Below, one piece after another: positions 1 to 5,485 of a DNA stretch of 5,485 nucleotides. Position 1 is the first letter of the stretch; each line of letters starts with the position of its first letter. The stretch comes from Saprospiraceae bacterium (GTDB taxonomy: Bacteria; Bacteroidota; Bacteroidia; Chitinophagales; Saprospiraceae), in assembly GCA_027031145.1 (NCBI GenBank), contig JALVEG010000047.1:1-5485 (forward strand). Reading direction: 5' to 3'. The position numbers and the translations under genes were made by a program. The notes under the pieces were generated by a model. That model was not told the DNA's origin. It saw only the letters and a program-made list of their open reading frames with translations, and made no database searches.

Positions 1-1
1 C

Positions 2-217
2 AAAATAATTATCAAATTTGTAAAAGACCAAAATCAAATTAAAATTCAATATACCGACAACGGAAAAGGTTTTGATTTTGACAAAATAATTAATTCGGAC
101 AAAGCGGGCTTGGGACTTAAGAATATATTGAACAGAATAAATACTTTGGGCGGAACAATTGATTTTTCAAGTGAAGAAGGCAAGGGATTGAATGTGGAGA
201 TTGCTTTTGAGATATAA
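2..217 (+). CDS. Sensor histidine kinase, C-terminal ATPase fragment (partial)
   Basis: The reading frame is open from the left edge to a TAA stop and gives 71 residues, so the start and sensor part lie outside the window. The fragment shows the second half of a GHKL/HATPase_c fold: a G1 box DNGKGF at fragment residues 19-24, a G2 box GLGLKNI at 36-42, then GGTIDFSS and GKGLNVEIAF at the end. These are the ATP-binding boxes of two-component kinases. The short gap between G1 and G2 and the wording GLGLKNILNRI are typical of the NarX/DegS/LytS-like kinases, which signal to LuxR- or LytR-type response regulators. The N box and phospho-accepting histidine are not visible, so the exact subfamily is an inference. 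A terminator follows within about 12 bp, so no response regulator is co-transcribed downstream; a partner would have to be upstream or elsewhere. Confidence 0.9.
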   Translation, partial: KIIIKFVKDQNQIKIQYTDNGKGFDFDKIINSDKAGLGLKNILNRINTLGGTIDFSSEEGKGLNVEIAFEI

Positions 218-228
218 TTATGCAAAAT

Positions 229-266
229 AAAAAAGGCCGTTCCTACCCCCGTAGACCGACCTTTTT
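229..266 (+). terminator. Intrinsic terminator after the histidine kinase gene
   Basis: An A-run plus GGCCG (230-239) pairs with CGACC plus five T (257-266), with one C-A mismatch. An inner 4-bp stem CTAC/GTAG (243-246 with 251-254) closes a CCCC loop. The hairpin ends in a T-run and starts 12 bp after the kinase stop, as expected for a Rho-independent terminator. The A-run on the 5' side means it could also work in the other direction. Confidence 0.8.
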
Positions 267-416
267 ACTTGAACTTAACTTTAGAGTATTCTAATAATAC
301 ATCTGATTCGCAATAGTAAATGCATATTTCTTGCCAAAAAGACAGATTAATTGATTTTGGTTTGGGTATTAATTATATGATTAAATATAGCAATATAAAT
401 CAGATTGAATGAATTG

Positions 417-448
417 GTTGAAAAATATATATTTTTTTAATATATTTA
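417..448 (+). promoter_or_regulatory. Possible Bacteroidota-type promoter for the phospholipase-like gene
   Basis: GTTG at 417-420 followed after 20 nt by TATATTTA at 441-448 resembles the Bacteroidota pattern of a TTTG-like -33 box and a TAnnTTTG -7 box, with one mismatch in the last base of the -7 box. It lies about 36 bp before the ATG at 485. The surrounding DNA is very AT-rich, so chance matches are likely and this is a modest call. No Shine-Dalgarno is seen before the ATG, which is normal in this phylum. Confidence 0.35.
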
Positions 449-484
449 CAAATAAATTTCATTTTTTAACTGACCGGTTCATTT

Positions 485-1735
485 ATGGAAAGGTTTAAAT
501 CATATTTTTTGAAAGTATTTGCGAAAATATTGACTTTTATTCTTTTGATTTTTATCACTTCTGCTTTTATTGTAAAAACAGAATGGGGATTTTATGGTCA
601 TAAGAAGATAAATCGAATGGCTGTTTTTACATTACCACCCGAAATGATGTATTTTTTCAAAGAAAATATTGAGTTTTTAACAGACCACGGACCTGATCCC
701 GATAAACGAAAATATGTGGACCCGCATGAAGCGGTTAAGCATTATATCGACATAGATTATTGGGGAACATATCCTTTTCCTGATCTTCCCCGGAAATGGA
801 CTGATGCTATGACAAAGTATGTTGAGATATATGCTGTCGAAGGCGAAGAGAAAGCACTGCTTTTCGGCCCAAAGGTTAATACCGTGCAGAATGCTACATT
901 ATTTGGCAATAATTTGCTTTGTTCTTTTTCCCAATATCGTAAATTCATTAAAAATAAAGTTTCCTCACACATTTTGGAGCAAGATCTGGATTTTGAAATA
1001 GATTCCGTATCTAAGTGGCTGGATCTGGATTTAAGTTTATTCAAAGGAGCTGTAATTCATGTGGAAGAACATTTTTCACAGGAAGGGATCGTTCCGTATC
1101 ATTTGTATCATTATTATTTTGCATTGGTTCATGCATTTGAAGAAAATGATCCTAAGAAAATATTGCGCAGGGCAAACGATATCGGTCATTATATTGCCGA
1201 TGCAAGCGTACCACTCCATACGACTAAAAATTATAATGGTCAGTTGACCGGTCAAATCGGTATTCATGCATTTTGGGAAAACAGAATACCCGAATTGCTT
1301 GGTGATACGGAATTTGATTATTTTGTAGGAAAGGCGGAATATGTTGAAAATGTAAGGGATTTCTTTTGGTCAATAGTTCTGAAAAGCCATAGTTTGAAAG
1401 ATAAAGTTCTGGCAGCAGAAAAAAAAGTAAGCTTAAGTATCCCTGATAATGAGAAGTATGAATTCATTGAGAGAAATGGTGTCGTTACCAGAGTTCAATC
1501 TGAAAAATATACGCGGGCATTTAATAAAGAAATGAATGGAATGGTAGAAATGCGTATGCGGGATGCAATAAAAGCCCTTGGTAATATCTGGTACACTGCC
1601 TGGATCGATGCAGGTCAACCCAATCTAAAAGATCTTGATAAAATCGAATGGACAAAGCAGGAGAAGGAAGAAATGAAAAAACTTAAGGATGCTGAGAAAA
1701 ACGGACATCTGATGGGAAGGGATCATTGGGATTAG
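485..1735 (+). CDS. Exported zinc-dependent phospholipase C / S1-P1 nuclease-like protein
   Basis: The 416-residue product starts with a basic n-region and a hydrophobic stretch (about 12-30), a signal peptide with no lipobox cysteine. It is followed by WGFYGH. In this superfamily a tryptophan becomes residue 1 of the mature enzyme and its amino group binds zinc, so cleavage just before W34 is inferred, and this favours the ATG at 485. Other likely ligands are H39, D71 or D73, H86 (in HYID), H235, D239, H245 (GHYIADASVPLH), H261 and E265 (HAFWE). The HxxxDxxxxxH...HxxxE pattern matches Bacillus cereus phospholipase C, which has a Glu as last ligand where S1/P1 nucleases have Asp. The product would be a periplasmic or secreted hydrolase of phospholipids or other phosphodiesters; the substrate cannot be told from sequence. 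A conserved-looking tail (IWYTAWIDAGQPNL, about 368-381) follows, then a lysine-rich end. Residues about 113-198 look like an insertion. The gene appears monocistronic. Confidence 0.85.
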   Translation: MERFKSYFLKVFAKILTFILLIFITSAFIVKTEWGFYGHKKINRMAVFTLPPEMMYFFKENIEFLTDHGPDPDKRKYVDPHEAVKHYIDIDYWGTYPFPDLPRKWTDAMTKYVEIYAVEGEEKALLFGPKVNTVQNATLFGNNLLCSFSQYRKFIKNKVSSHILEQDLDFEIDSVSKWLDLDLSLFKGAVIHVEEHFSQEGIVPYHLYHYYFALVHAFEENDPKKILRRANDIGHYIADASVPLHTTKNYNGQLTGQIGIHAFWENRIPELLGDTEFDYFVGKAEYVENVRDFFWSIVLKSHSLKDKVLAAEKKVSLSIPDNEKYEFIERNGVVTRVQSEKYTRAFNKEMNGMVEMRMRDAIKALGNIWYTAWIDAGQPNLKDLDKIEWTKQEKEEMKKLKDAEKNGHLMGRDHWD

Positions 1736-1749
1736 GTGGTGTAGGGATT

Positions 1750-1824
1750 TTGGGGATGGAATGGTAGAATGGAGGAATGTTCCAAGTCTCAAGTTTCAGG
1801 TTTGGAAGTTTGGAAGTTTGGAAT
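1750..1824. repeat. Degenerate 8-bp tandem repeats downstream of the phospholipase-like gene
   Basis: Two short arrays share an 8-bp period. The first has GGAATGGT, AGAATGGA and GGAATGTT at 1758-1781, with a looser copy just before it. The second has TTTGGAAG, TTTGGAAG and TTTGGAAT at 1801-1824. Between them, AAGTCTC and AAGTTTC (1784-1797) form a shorter imperfect pair. The plus strand is rich in G, A and T and poor in C. No open frame spans the arrays, so they look like simple-sequence intergenic DNA beginning about 15 bp after the stop codon. No function is visible. Confidence 0.7.
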
Positions 1825-2303
1825 AATGAAATACAGGCACCTTCGATAAAACTTAGATGATTAGATATGTTGAAATAGTGAATTGTAATGAGAGGTAAGT
1901 AGTGAGTAAAACTTAAAGGTCAGAAACATTCTCTTATCTTTAGTGAGTCAGGACTCAAAAGCACGACCGTAGGAAGTGATTTTGAAGCCGGACAGTAAAA
2001 TTTAATCGAAATAATGGCTCTCCTGTTTTAAAACTTCGGTGATAAAAAAAGCTTTGATTATCGAAAAGCCGAACAACCCCGTTAAATATTTTTTATAGGA
2101 ACAAGGATTTAAAATTTAAGATGTTACAAAGCGAAGTCAGAGACATTCGTTTGTCAACATATTGTTATTTTGTCTGGTGTCTGGTTTTTTAAATAAAAAT
2201 TACTACATCTAGTGCACTTTATTGTTTGCACTTAACACTTGTGAAAAAGTCAAAAGGTAAGAATCAATTTCAAATCTGATATATTTTTGTGCAGACAATA
2301 AGT
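1825..2303. other. Gene-free stretch with a possible structured or dispersed element (about 1940-2235)
   Basis: No credible coding frame exists on either strand. From 1825 to 1940 I see nothing definable. From about 1944 to 2100 the DNA is less AT-rich than its surroundings and contains inverted repeats. TGAGTC/GACTCA lies at 1944-1957. A nested pair follows: TTCGG (2035-2039) with CCGAA (2069-2073), and GATAA (2041-2045) with TTATC (2058-2062), around the palindrome AAAGCTTT. Further right are a tandem TGTCTGG (2171-2184) and an inverted AGTGCA/TGCACT (2211-2232). This could be a dispersed intergenic repeat, a decayed small element or a non-coding RNA. The sequence alone does not decide which, and no bounding direct repeats were found. 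Confidence 0.4.
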
Positions 2304-2333
2304 AAAGAGGCTGCCCAAAAAGGCAGCCTCTTT
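2304..2333 (-). terminator. Intrinsic terminator of the TPR-PD40-SPOR gene, possibly bidirectional
   Basis: AAAGAGGCTGCC (2304-2315) and GGCAGCCTCTTT (2322-2333) form a perfect 12-bp stem with a 6-nt loop. It sits 42 bp past the minus-strand stop at 2376. The T-rich side of the stem gives a short T-run in either direction, although neither flank has a long U-tract. It lies between two convergent genes, so it may also stop any transcript coming from the plus strand. Confidence 0.85.
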
Positions 2334-2375
2334 CTTAACCAAAACTTAAAATAAAAACTTACTATTACAATAATT

Positions 2376-4355
2376 TTAATTATTTTTTACTCTTGTTAAT
2401 ATTCCATTATCATCAATAACCATTTCAGCAGTTGTAAATCCTCTGTTTCTTGCTTTCAACATAGCTTTTTGAGCATCATTGAAATCTTTGTAGCCACTCA
2501 AAATAAAAATTGTCCATTTACCTTTTGACCATTGCTCGATAACTCCAAGATCTTTAACTTTATTTACATTGAAATACAAAGGATTGGAATATGCAGCTAA
2601 TTTTATTTTGTAATCACCTGTTTCAGCAGGTTTTTTGTATTTCTTACTATTATTGAAAGTGTAATTTGATTCCAACAACTCCAGCTCGGATGAATTCAGC
2701 AGGTCTTCTACGATGAAAGCATCTCTGTAACCTTGTTTTTTAACTGATGCTAAAACAGCTTGTGCTTCATCCCTGCTAACAAAATACCCTAACCTTATCT
2801 TTGTTATATTTCCTTTTTTTACTTTATATACATTACCGAATTTTGTAAGCCTTCTGAATTTTTTACCATCAACTTTTGATCTTGTCAACGATGCTAACTG
2901 GATAAAATATACTCTTGAAGGTGATAAAATAACCTCGTCGTATGCTATCATTTTTGCATTATCAAGAGAGATATCAGTTGCAGCTGCTTCTTCATCTGAA
3001 TATGAAACTGTTTTGGAAGATTTTATTTTTACATCTTTTGCCTTAGCCTCTGTTAAATTGTCCAATTCAACAGCAGATGGCATATAATTGTAAACTAATT
3101 CATCATCATCTGATATTTTTTTGGAAGGAACTGCAGAATAAATATCGTAACCACCTTTGGTTCTTAATCTGTTTGATGTTACAAATGCCCTGTTTTCATT
3201 TTGATCTATGCAAAAATATATGTCATCTCCGGGAGAATTAACCCCTTTACCTAAATTTACAGGATATGACCATTTCCCTTTATATTGATTGATCTTATAA
3301 ACATCGTAACCTCCGATACCATTTAAAAAGTCTGAAGAAAAATATAATTTTCCGGCTACATAATATGGAGTGATCTCATTACCGGGAGTATTAATGTTTT
3401 TATTGAGTGCTATTCCTTGTGACCACTTACCATCAATTTTTTTGGATTCATAAAGATCAAAATTATCGCTGTTTTTATTGGAAGAAAAATAAATAGTATT
3501 ATCGTCTTTACCGAAACAGGCAAATGCTGTTGAAGATTCCATATCATTGAAAGGAAGTGCTTCTTCATTTACAAATTGTCCGTTTTCATCTACTTCTGCA
3601 ATATAGACACTCAAATCTTTTTCTTCACCTGTTATTTGAAGTGTTCCGTTTATAAAATTATTTCTTGTATAAACAACATATTTGCCACTTGGGGAATAAC
3701 GAATAGGTCCGATTCCCGACATATTCATCAAGCCGGACTTGAATTCTTGTTTTTCACCTGTTTTTAAATTATAGCTATACAATATATTAGCATCCCTTTG
3801 AATTAAGCTTTTATTATTTATATTATTCTTTTTAAATGAACAATAAATCAATTTTCCATTTTTGATTTCAGTACCAAATTCATCATATGGAGTTGAAAAC
3901 CTCATTTGGCTAGTAATATACTTATCGTCCATAGCGAGTATATTTTTTGCAAAATTGCAGGAATTCACATAATGCCTGGATAATTTAGGGTTTTGTTCTG
4001 CTATCTTTTCAAATTGACTTTCAGCTCTGTCATACAATCCCATTTTCATTAATATTTTTCCGAATTGTATGTCATTTTGAATCGAATGCTGTGGATTTGC
4101 AGTTACTTTTTTATACCATCTTGCAGCAGAAATAATATCATTGGACCTGTATAATGATTCAGCCAATTTTGCCATCGCATCAATGTCGTTTTCATTGGCA
4201 GTAAGATATTTTTGATAAGAATTTACTGCGAGATCATATGCTTTTAATCTATATTGAATATCTGCTTTTTCTTTTATTGTATTTTGACCCAACATCATTG
4301 TCGTTGTCCAAAACAAAGCAAATATTAATAATAAATCCTTTTGTAGCTTTCTCAT
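2376..4355 (-). CDS. Exported TPR-PD40 (beta-propeller) protein with two C-terminal SPOR domains, PorE-like scaffold
   Basis: The 659-residue product begins with a signal peptide (hydrophobic 8-22, likely cleaved after LGQ at 22-24) and has no lipobox cysteine, so it should be soluble in the periplasm. Residues about 28-138 form TPR-like helical repeats (for example AYDLAVNSYQKYL at 39-51 and AARWYKKV at 77-84). Residues about 150-410 carry PD40/WD40-like propeller blades such as SPSGKYVVYTRN (221-232), NTIYFSSNKN (286-295), GKLYFSSD (335-342), GGYDVYKI (348-355) and GGYDIYSA (401-408). An acidic, low-complexity linker (about 411-475) leads to two SPOR-like domains: about 481-551 (starting VYFIQLAS) and 580-648 (starting DYKIKLAAYS). 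SPOR domains bind peptidoglycan glycan strands stripped of stem peptides. TPR plus PD40 is the layout of type IX secretion protein PorE, which ends in an OmpA-like peptidoglycan domain instead. A scaffold tethered to the cell wall is therefore inferred; membership of the secretion system is unproven. The gene has its own promoter and terminator. Confidence 0.88.
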   Translation of the reverse strand: MRKLQKDLLLIFALFWTTTMMLGQNTIKEKADIQYRLKAYDLAVNSYQKYLTANENDIDAMAKLAESLYRSNDIISAARWYKKVTANPQHSIQNDIQFGKILMKMGLYDRAESQFEKIAEQNPKLSRHYVNSCNFAKNILAMDDKYITSQMRFSTPYDEFGTEIKNGKLIYCSFKKNNINNKSLIQRDANILYSYNLKTGEKQEFKSGLMNMSGIGPIRYSPSGKYVVYTRNNFINGTLQITGEEKDLSVYIAEVDENGQFVNEEALPFNDMESSTAFACFGKDDNTIYFSSNKNSDNFDLYESKKIDGKWSQGIALNKNINTPGNEITPYYVAGKLYFSSDFLNGIGGYDVYKINQYKGKWSYPVNLGKGVNSPGDDIYFCIDQNENRAFVTSNRLRTKGGYDIYSAVPSKKISDDDELVYNYMPSAVELDNLTEAKAKDVKIKSSKTVSYSDEEAAATDISLDNAKMIAYDEVILSPSRVYFIQLASLTRSKVDGKKFRRLTKFGNVYKVKKGNITKIRLGYFVSRDEAQAVLASVKKQGYRDAFIVEDLLNSSELELLESNYTFNNSKKYKKPAETGDYKIKLAAYSNPLYFNVNKVKDLGVIEQWSKGKWTIFILSGYKDFNDAQKAMLKARNRGFTTAEMVIDDNGILTRVKNN

Positions 4356-4393
4356 TTTAAATAGAATTTAGTTATTAAATACATTATTAATTG

Positions 4394-4424
4394 CAAATAT
4401 ATAAAATATTCTTGTAATCAGCAA
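4394..4424 (-). promoter_or_regulatory. Bacteroidota-type promoter of the TPR-PD40-SPOR gene
   Basis: Read on the minus strand, TTG (4424-4422) is followed after 20 nt by TATATTTG (4401-4394), a full match to TAnnTTTG at the usual spacing. It lies 38 bp before the ATG at 4355, leaving a short AT-rich leader with no Shine-Dalgarno. The gene can therefore be transcribed independently of the regulator gene upstream. Confidence 0.7.
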
Positions 4425-4460
4425 GTAATACATACAATTTATTAAAAATATGTTTTAGAA

Positions 4461-5297
4461 TTATATAATTCTTTGTTTTTGCAATAGTTTTTCTATTGTT
4501 TTGTTCAATCTTTCGATTGTCTCGGATTGGGATTTAATAGTTTCATTCAGCGTAGTATATTTTTTCATCAGCTCTTCTCTGAGATTCATCTTTGAATGTG
4601 CGAAAGGGGAAATTTTCATCTTCACAAACCAAATTTCTTTTATTTCTTCGGCTTTTACAATAATTGGAGGATAATTTGAATTATCGGAAACCAATTCCAA
4701 CACTTTGTCTTGAGCTAATCTGTTTATTACCCTCTTGACAACAATATCATTTTGTGTTACTATAACATATACATATCCGCTTTTGATATTGCTTTGCCAC
4801 AATCCGGGATCATCAACATTGCTGCATATTACTATTTCACCGGATTGCAAAATTGGCTCCATACTGTCACCTTCAACATCAAATGATCTCATAGTACCAT
4901 GGTTAAAATAATCCCATGGCAGATTGTATGAAATCAAATTCTGAAGATACTGTTCATCATTAAACTGATCCAAATAGCCAGCTTTTGCAGAGACAGGAAT
5001 ATGTACTATTCTTTCATTCTCATGCTCATCTACAGCAACTTTCACTAAATGAGAATCATCTTGTTTGATAAATTTACTTCCAACTCCCATTAAAATATAT
5101 ACAGGATTGAATTTATATATTATAGCGGCTTTTCTTATCAGATCAAGGGTTACAGCCCGTTCGCCTTTTTGAATTTTGCTCCAACTTTGAGGCGTATAAT
5201 CCAAACTTATACAAAATTGCCTGTCAGATTTTATCTGATCATTGTCTTTAAGATCTCTGTAGCATTCAAGAAATCTTTTGGTAACATGTTTGATCAT
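4461..5297 (-). CDS. LexA/CI-like repressor: XRE-type HTH plus S24 peptidase, with C-terminal coiled coil
   Basis: The 278-residue product has an N-terminal XRE-like helix-turn-helix (about 20-72; TPQSWSKIQKGERAVT at 35-50, then NPVYILMGVGSKF at 64-76, an ending typical of these domains). A LexA/CI-type S24 domain follows (about 98-227). The catalytic serine is S145 in GDSMEP and the general-base lysine is K188 in VVKRV. A plausible Ala-Gly scissile bond is A106-G107 in SAKAG; the spacings resemble LexA (A84-G85, S119, K156). Such proteins repress promoters and, in known family members, cut themselves when RecA is activated by DNA damage; for this protein that is inferred. After the S24 domain, residues 243-271 form a clean heptad series (L243, Y247, L250, I254, Q257, I261, L264, I268, L271), a coiled coil likely used for oligomerisation. 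No phage genes are adjacent. The next gene on the strand starts 105 bp downstream with its own promoter, and no clear terminator lies between them. Confidence 0.9.
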   Translation of the reverse strand: MIKHVTKRFLECYRDLKDNDQIKSDRQFCISLDYTPQSWSKIQKGERAVTLDLIRKAAIIYKFNPVYILMGVGSKFIKQDDSHLVKVAVDEHENERIVHIPVSAKAGYLDQFNDEQYLQNLISYNLPWDYFNHGTMRSFDVEGDSMEPILQSGEIVICSNVDDPGLWQSNIKSGYVYVIVTQNDIVVKRVINRLAQDKVLELVSDNSNYPPIIVKAEEIKEIWFVKMKISPFAHSKMNLREELMKKYTTLNETIKSQSETIERLNKTIEKLLQKQRII

Positions 5298-5330
5298 CTG
5301 ACTATTGATTTTTTGGCTGTTTAATATAAA

Positions 5331-5343
5331 TTGAAAATTTCAA
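5331..5343. promoter_or_regulatory. 13-bp palindrome at the regulator promoter, candidate operator
   Basis: TTGAAA (5331-5336) and TTTCAA (5338-5343) form a perfect 6+1+6 palindrome. It starts 3 bp downstream of the -7 box of the S24 regulator gene, so it should cover the transcription start. This is where a dimeric self-repressing LexA/CI-like protein would bind. Binding by this protein is inferred, and the AT-rich context raises the odds of chance palindromes. Confidence 0.4.
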
Positions 5344-5346
5344 AAG

Positions 5347-5354
5347 CAAAGATA
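5347..5354 (-). promoter_or_regulatory. -7 box of the S24 regulator gene
   Basis: On the minus strand, TATCTTTG (5354-5347) matches TAnnTTTG exactly and lies 49 bp before the ATG at 5297. About 20 nt upstream there is only a T-run rather than a clear TTG, so the -33 box is weak. A weak -33 element could mean low basal activity, but that is inference. Confidence 0.6.
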
Positions 5355-5394
5355 AAATAAATTTTATATATAAAAAAAATATTTAATATAAATT

Positions 5395-5485
5395 TTTATT
5401 TTTTTTATTAATTGTCTATCAATTGGTTATAATTTAAATAAAATATTAACATCATTGATATTAAAAAAAAATAAATATTTAATTG
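5395..5485. other. Very AT-rich upstream region with a short inverted repeat
   Basis: Nothing coding is visible from here to the right edge. AATTG (5410-5414) and CAATT (5420-5424) are inverted around TCTAT. Long A and T runs at 5398-5406 and 5462-5470 suggest bent DNA. The neighbouring gene beyond the edge is not seen, so its orientation is unknown. Confidence 0.4.

Larger units (their letters stand above)
5320..5394. repeat. 13-bp direct repeat flanking the regulator promoter
   Basis: TTTAATATAAATT occurs at 5320-5332 and again at 5382-5394, 62 bp apart. One copy is in the leader and the other is upstream of the -7 box. The repeats bracket the promoter and palindrome. They could be paired regulatory sites or coincidence in very AT-rich DNA. 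Confidence 0.5.

Noticed and set aside
473..478. ACCGGT before the start codon at 485, resembling the palindrome TTGACCGGTCAA at 1244-1255
   Set aside because: The second copy is inside coding sequence and the first is only a 6-bp palindrome, so shared regulation is not supported.
757..1044. Antisense open frame of 95 codons inside the phospholipase-like gene
   Set aside because: It lies fully opposite a gene with recognisable family motifs, matches no protein I know, and is best explained as a shadow frame. Similar short frames at 819-1001, 1059-1247, 1076-1267, 1433-1618 and 3576-3767 were dropped for the same reason.
2121..2192. Small plus-strand frame of 23 codons starting MLQSEVRDIR
   Set aside because: No promoter or ribosome-binding context, no recognisable family, and it sits in a region with inverted and tandem repeats. 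It is too short to support as a gene.
2282..2289. TATTTTTG on the plus strand, a perfect TAnnTTTG -7 match
   Set aside because: There is no TTG at the right distance upstream, and transcription would hit the 12-bp hairpin at 2304 almost at once. A chance match in AT-rich DNA is more likely.
4441..4460. TAAAA/TTTTA-type hairpin after the regulator stop as a terminator
   Set aside because: The stem has no G-C pairs and would be too unstable to terminate transcription.
4461..5297. Prophage repressor, implying an adjacent prophage
   Set aside because: The protein is CI-like, but no phage genes, integrase or attachment-like repeats are visible nearby, and stand-alone S24 regulators are common in Bacteroidota.

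Overview
The window reads as a piece of an AT-rich Bacteroidota chromosome. Three things support this. The promoter-like sites fit the Bacteroidota pattern (TTG, about 20 nt, then TAnnTTTG) and starts have no Shine-Dalgarno. The large minus-strand gene has the TPR plus PD40 layout typical of the phylum's envelope proteins. The plus-strand enzyme resembles a zinc phospholipase C/S1-P1 type protein common in the phylum. Placement below phylum (for example near Saprospiraceae) would be a guess.

Layout. Positions 2-217 hold the last 71 codons of a histidine kinase ATPase domain, closed by a hairpin terminator (229-266). After a short gene-free leader with a possible promoter, 485-1735 (+) encodes an exported zinc-dependent phospholipase C/S1-P1-like protein with an almost complete set of recognisable metal ligands and an apparent insertion of about 80 residues. 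A gene-free stretch of about 570 bp follows (1736-2303). It holds degenerate 8-bp tandem repeats and then a less AT-rich block with several inverted repeats that looks like a dispersed or structured element. A perfect 12-bp hairpin (2304-2333) ends the convergent minus-strand gene 4355-2376. That gene encodes an exported TPR-PD40 protein ending in two SPOR-like domains, and it has its own strong promoter match (4394-4424). Upstream on the same strand, 5297-4461 encodes an XRE-HTH/S24-peptidase (LexA/CI-like) regulator with an intact Ser-Lys dyad and a C-terminal coiled coil. Its promoter overlaps or abuts a perfect 13-bp palindrome and is flanked by a 13-bp direct repeat.

How the genes relate. 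The two plus-strand genes look like separate units. The TPR-PD40-SPOR protein is built like PorE, the type IX secretion subunit that anchors to peptidoglycan, but carries SPOR domains where PorE has an OmpA-type domain. This suggests a peptidoglycan-attached periplasmic scaffold. The S24 regulator is probably autoregulated. No clear terminator separates it from the downstream scaffold gene, so read-through is possible, but nothing in the sequence proves a functional link. No mobile element, CRISPR array, tRNA or rRNA was seen.
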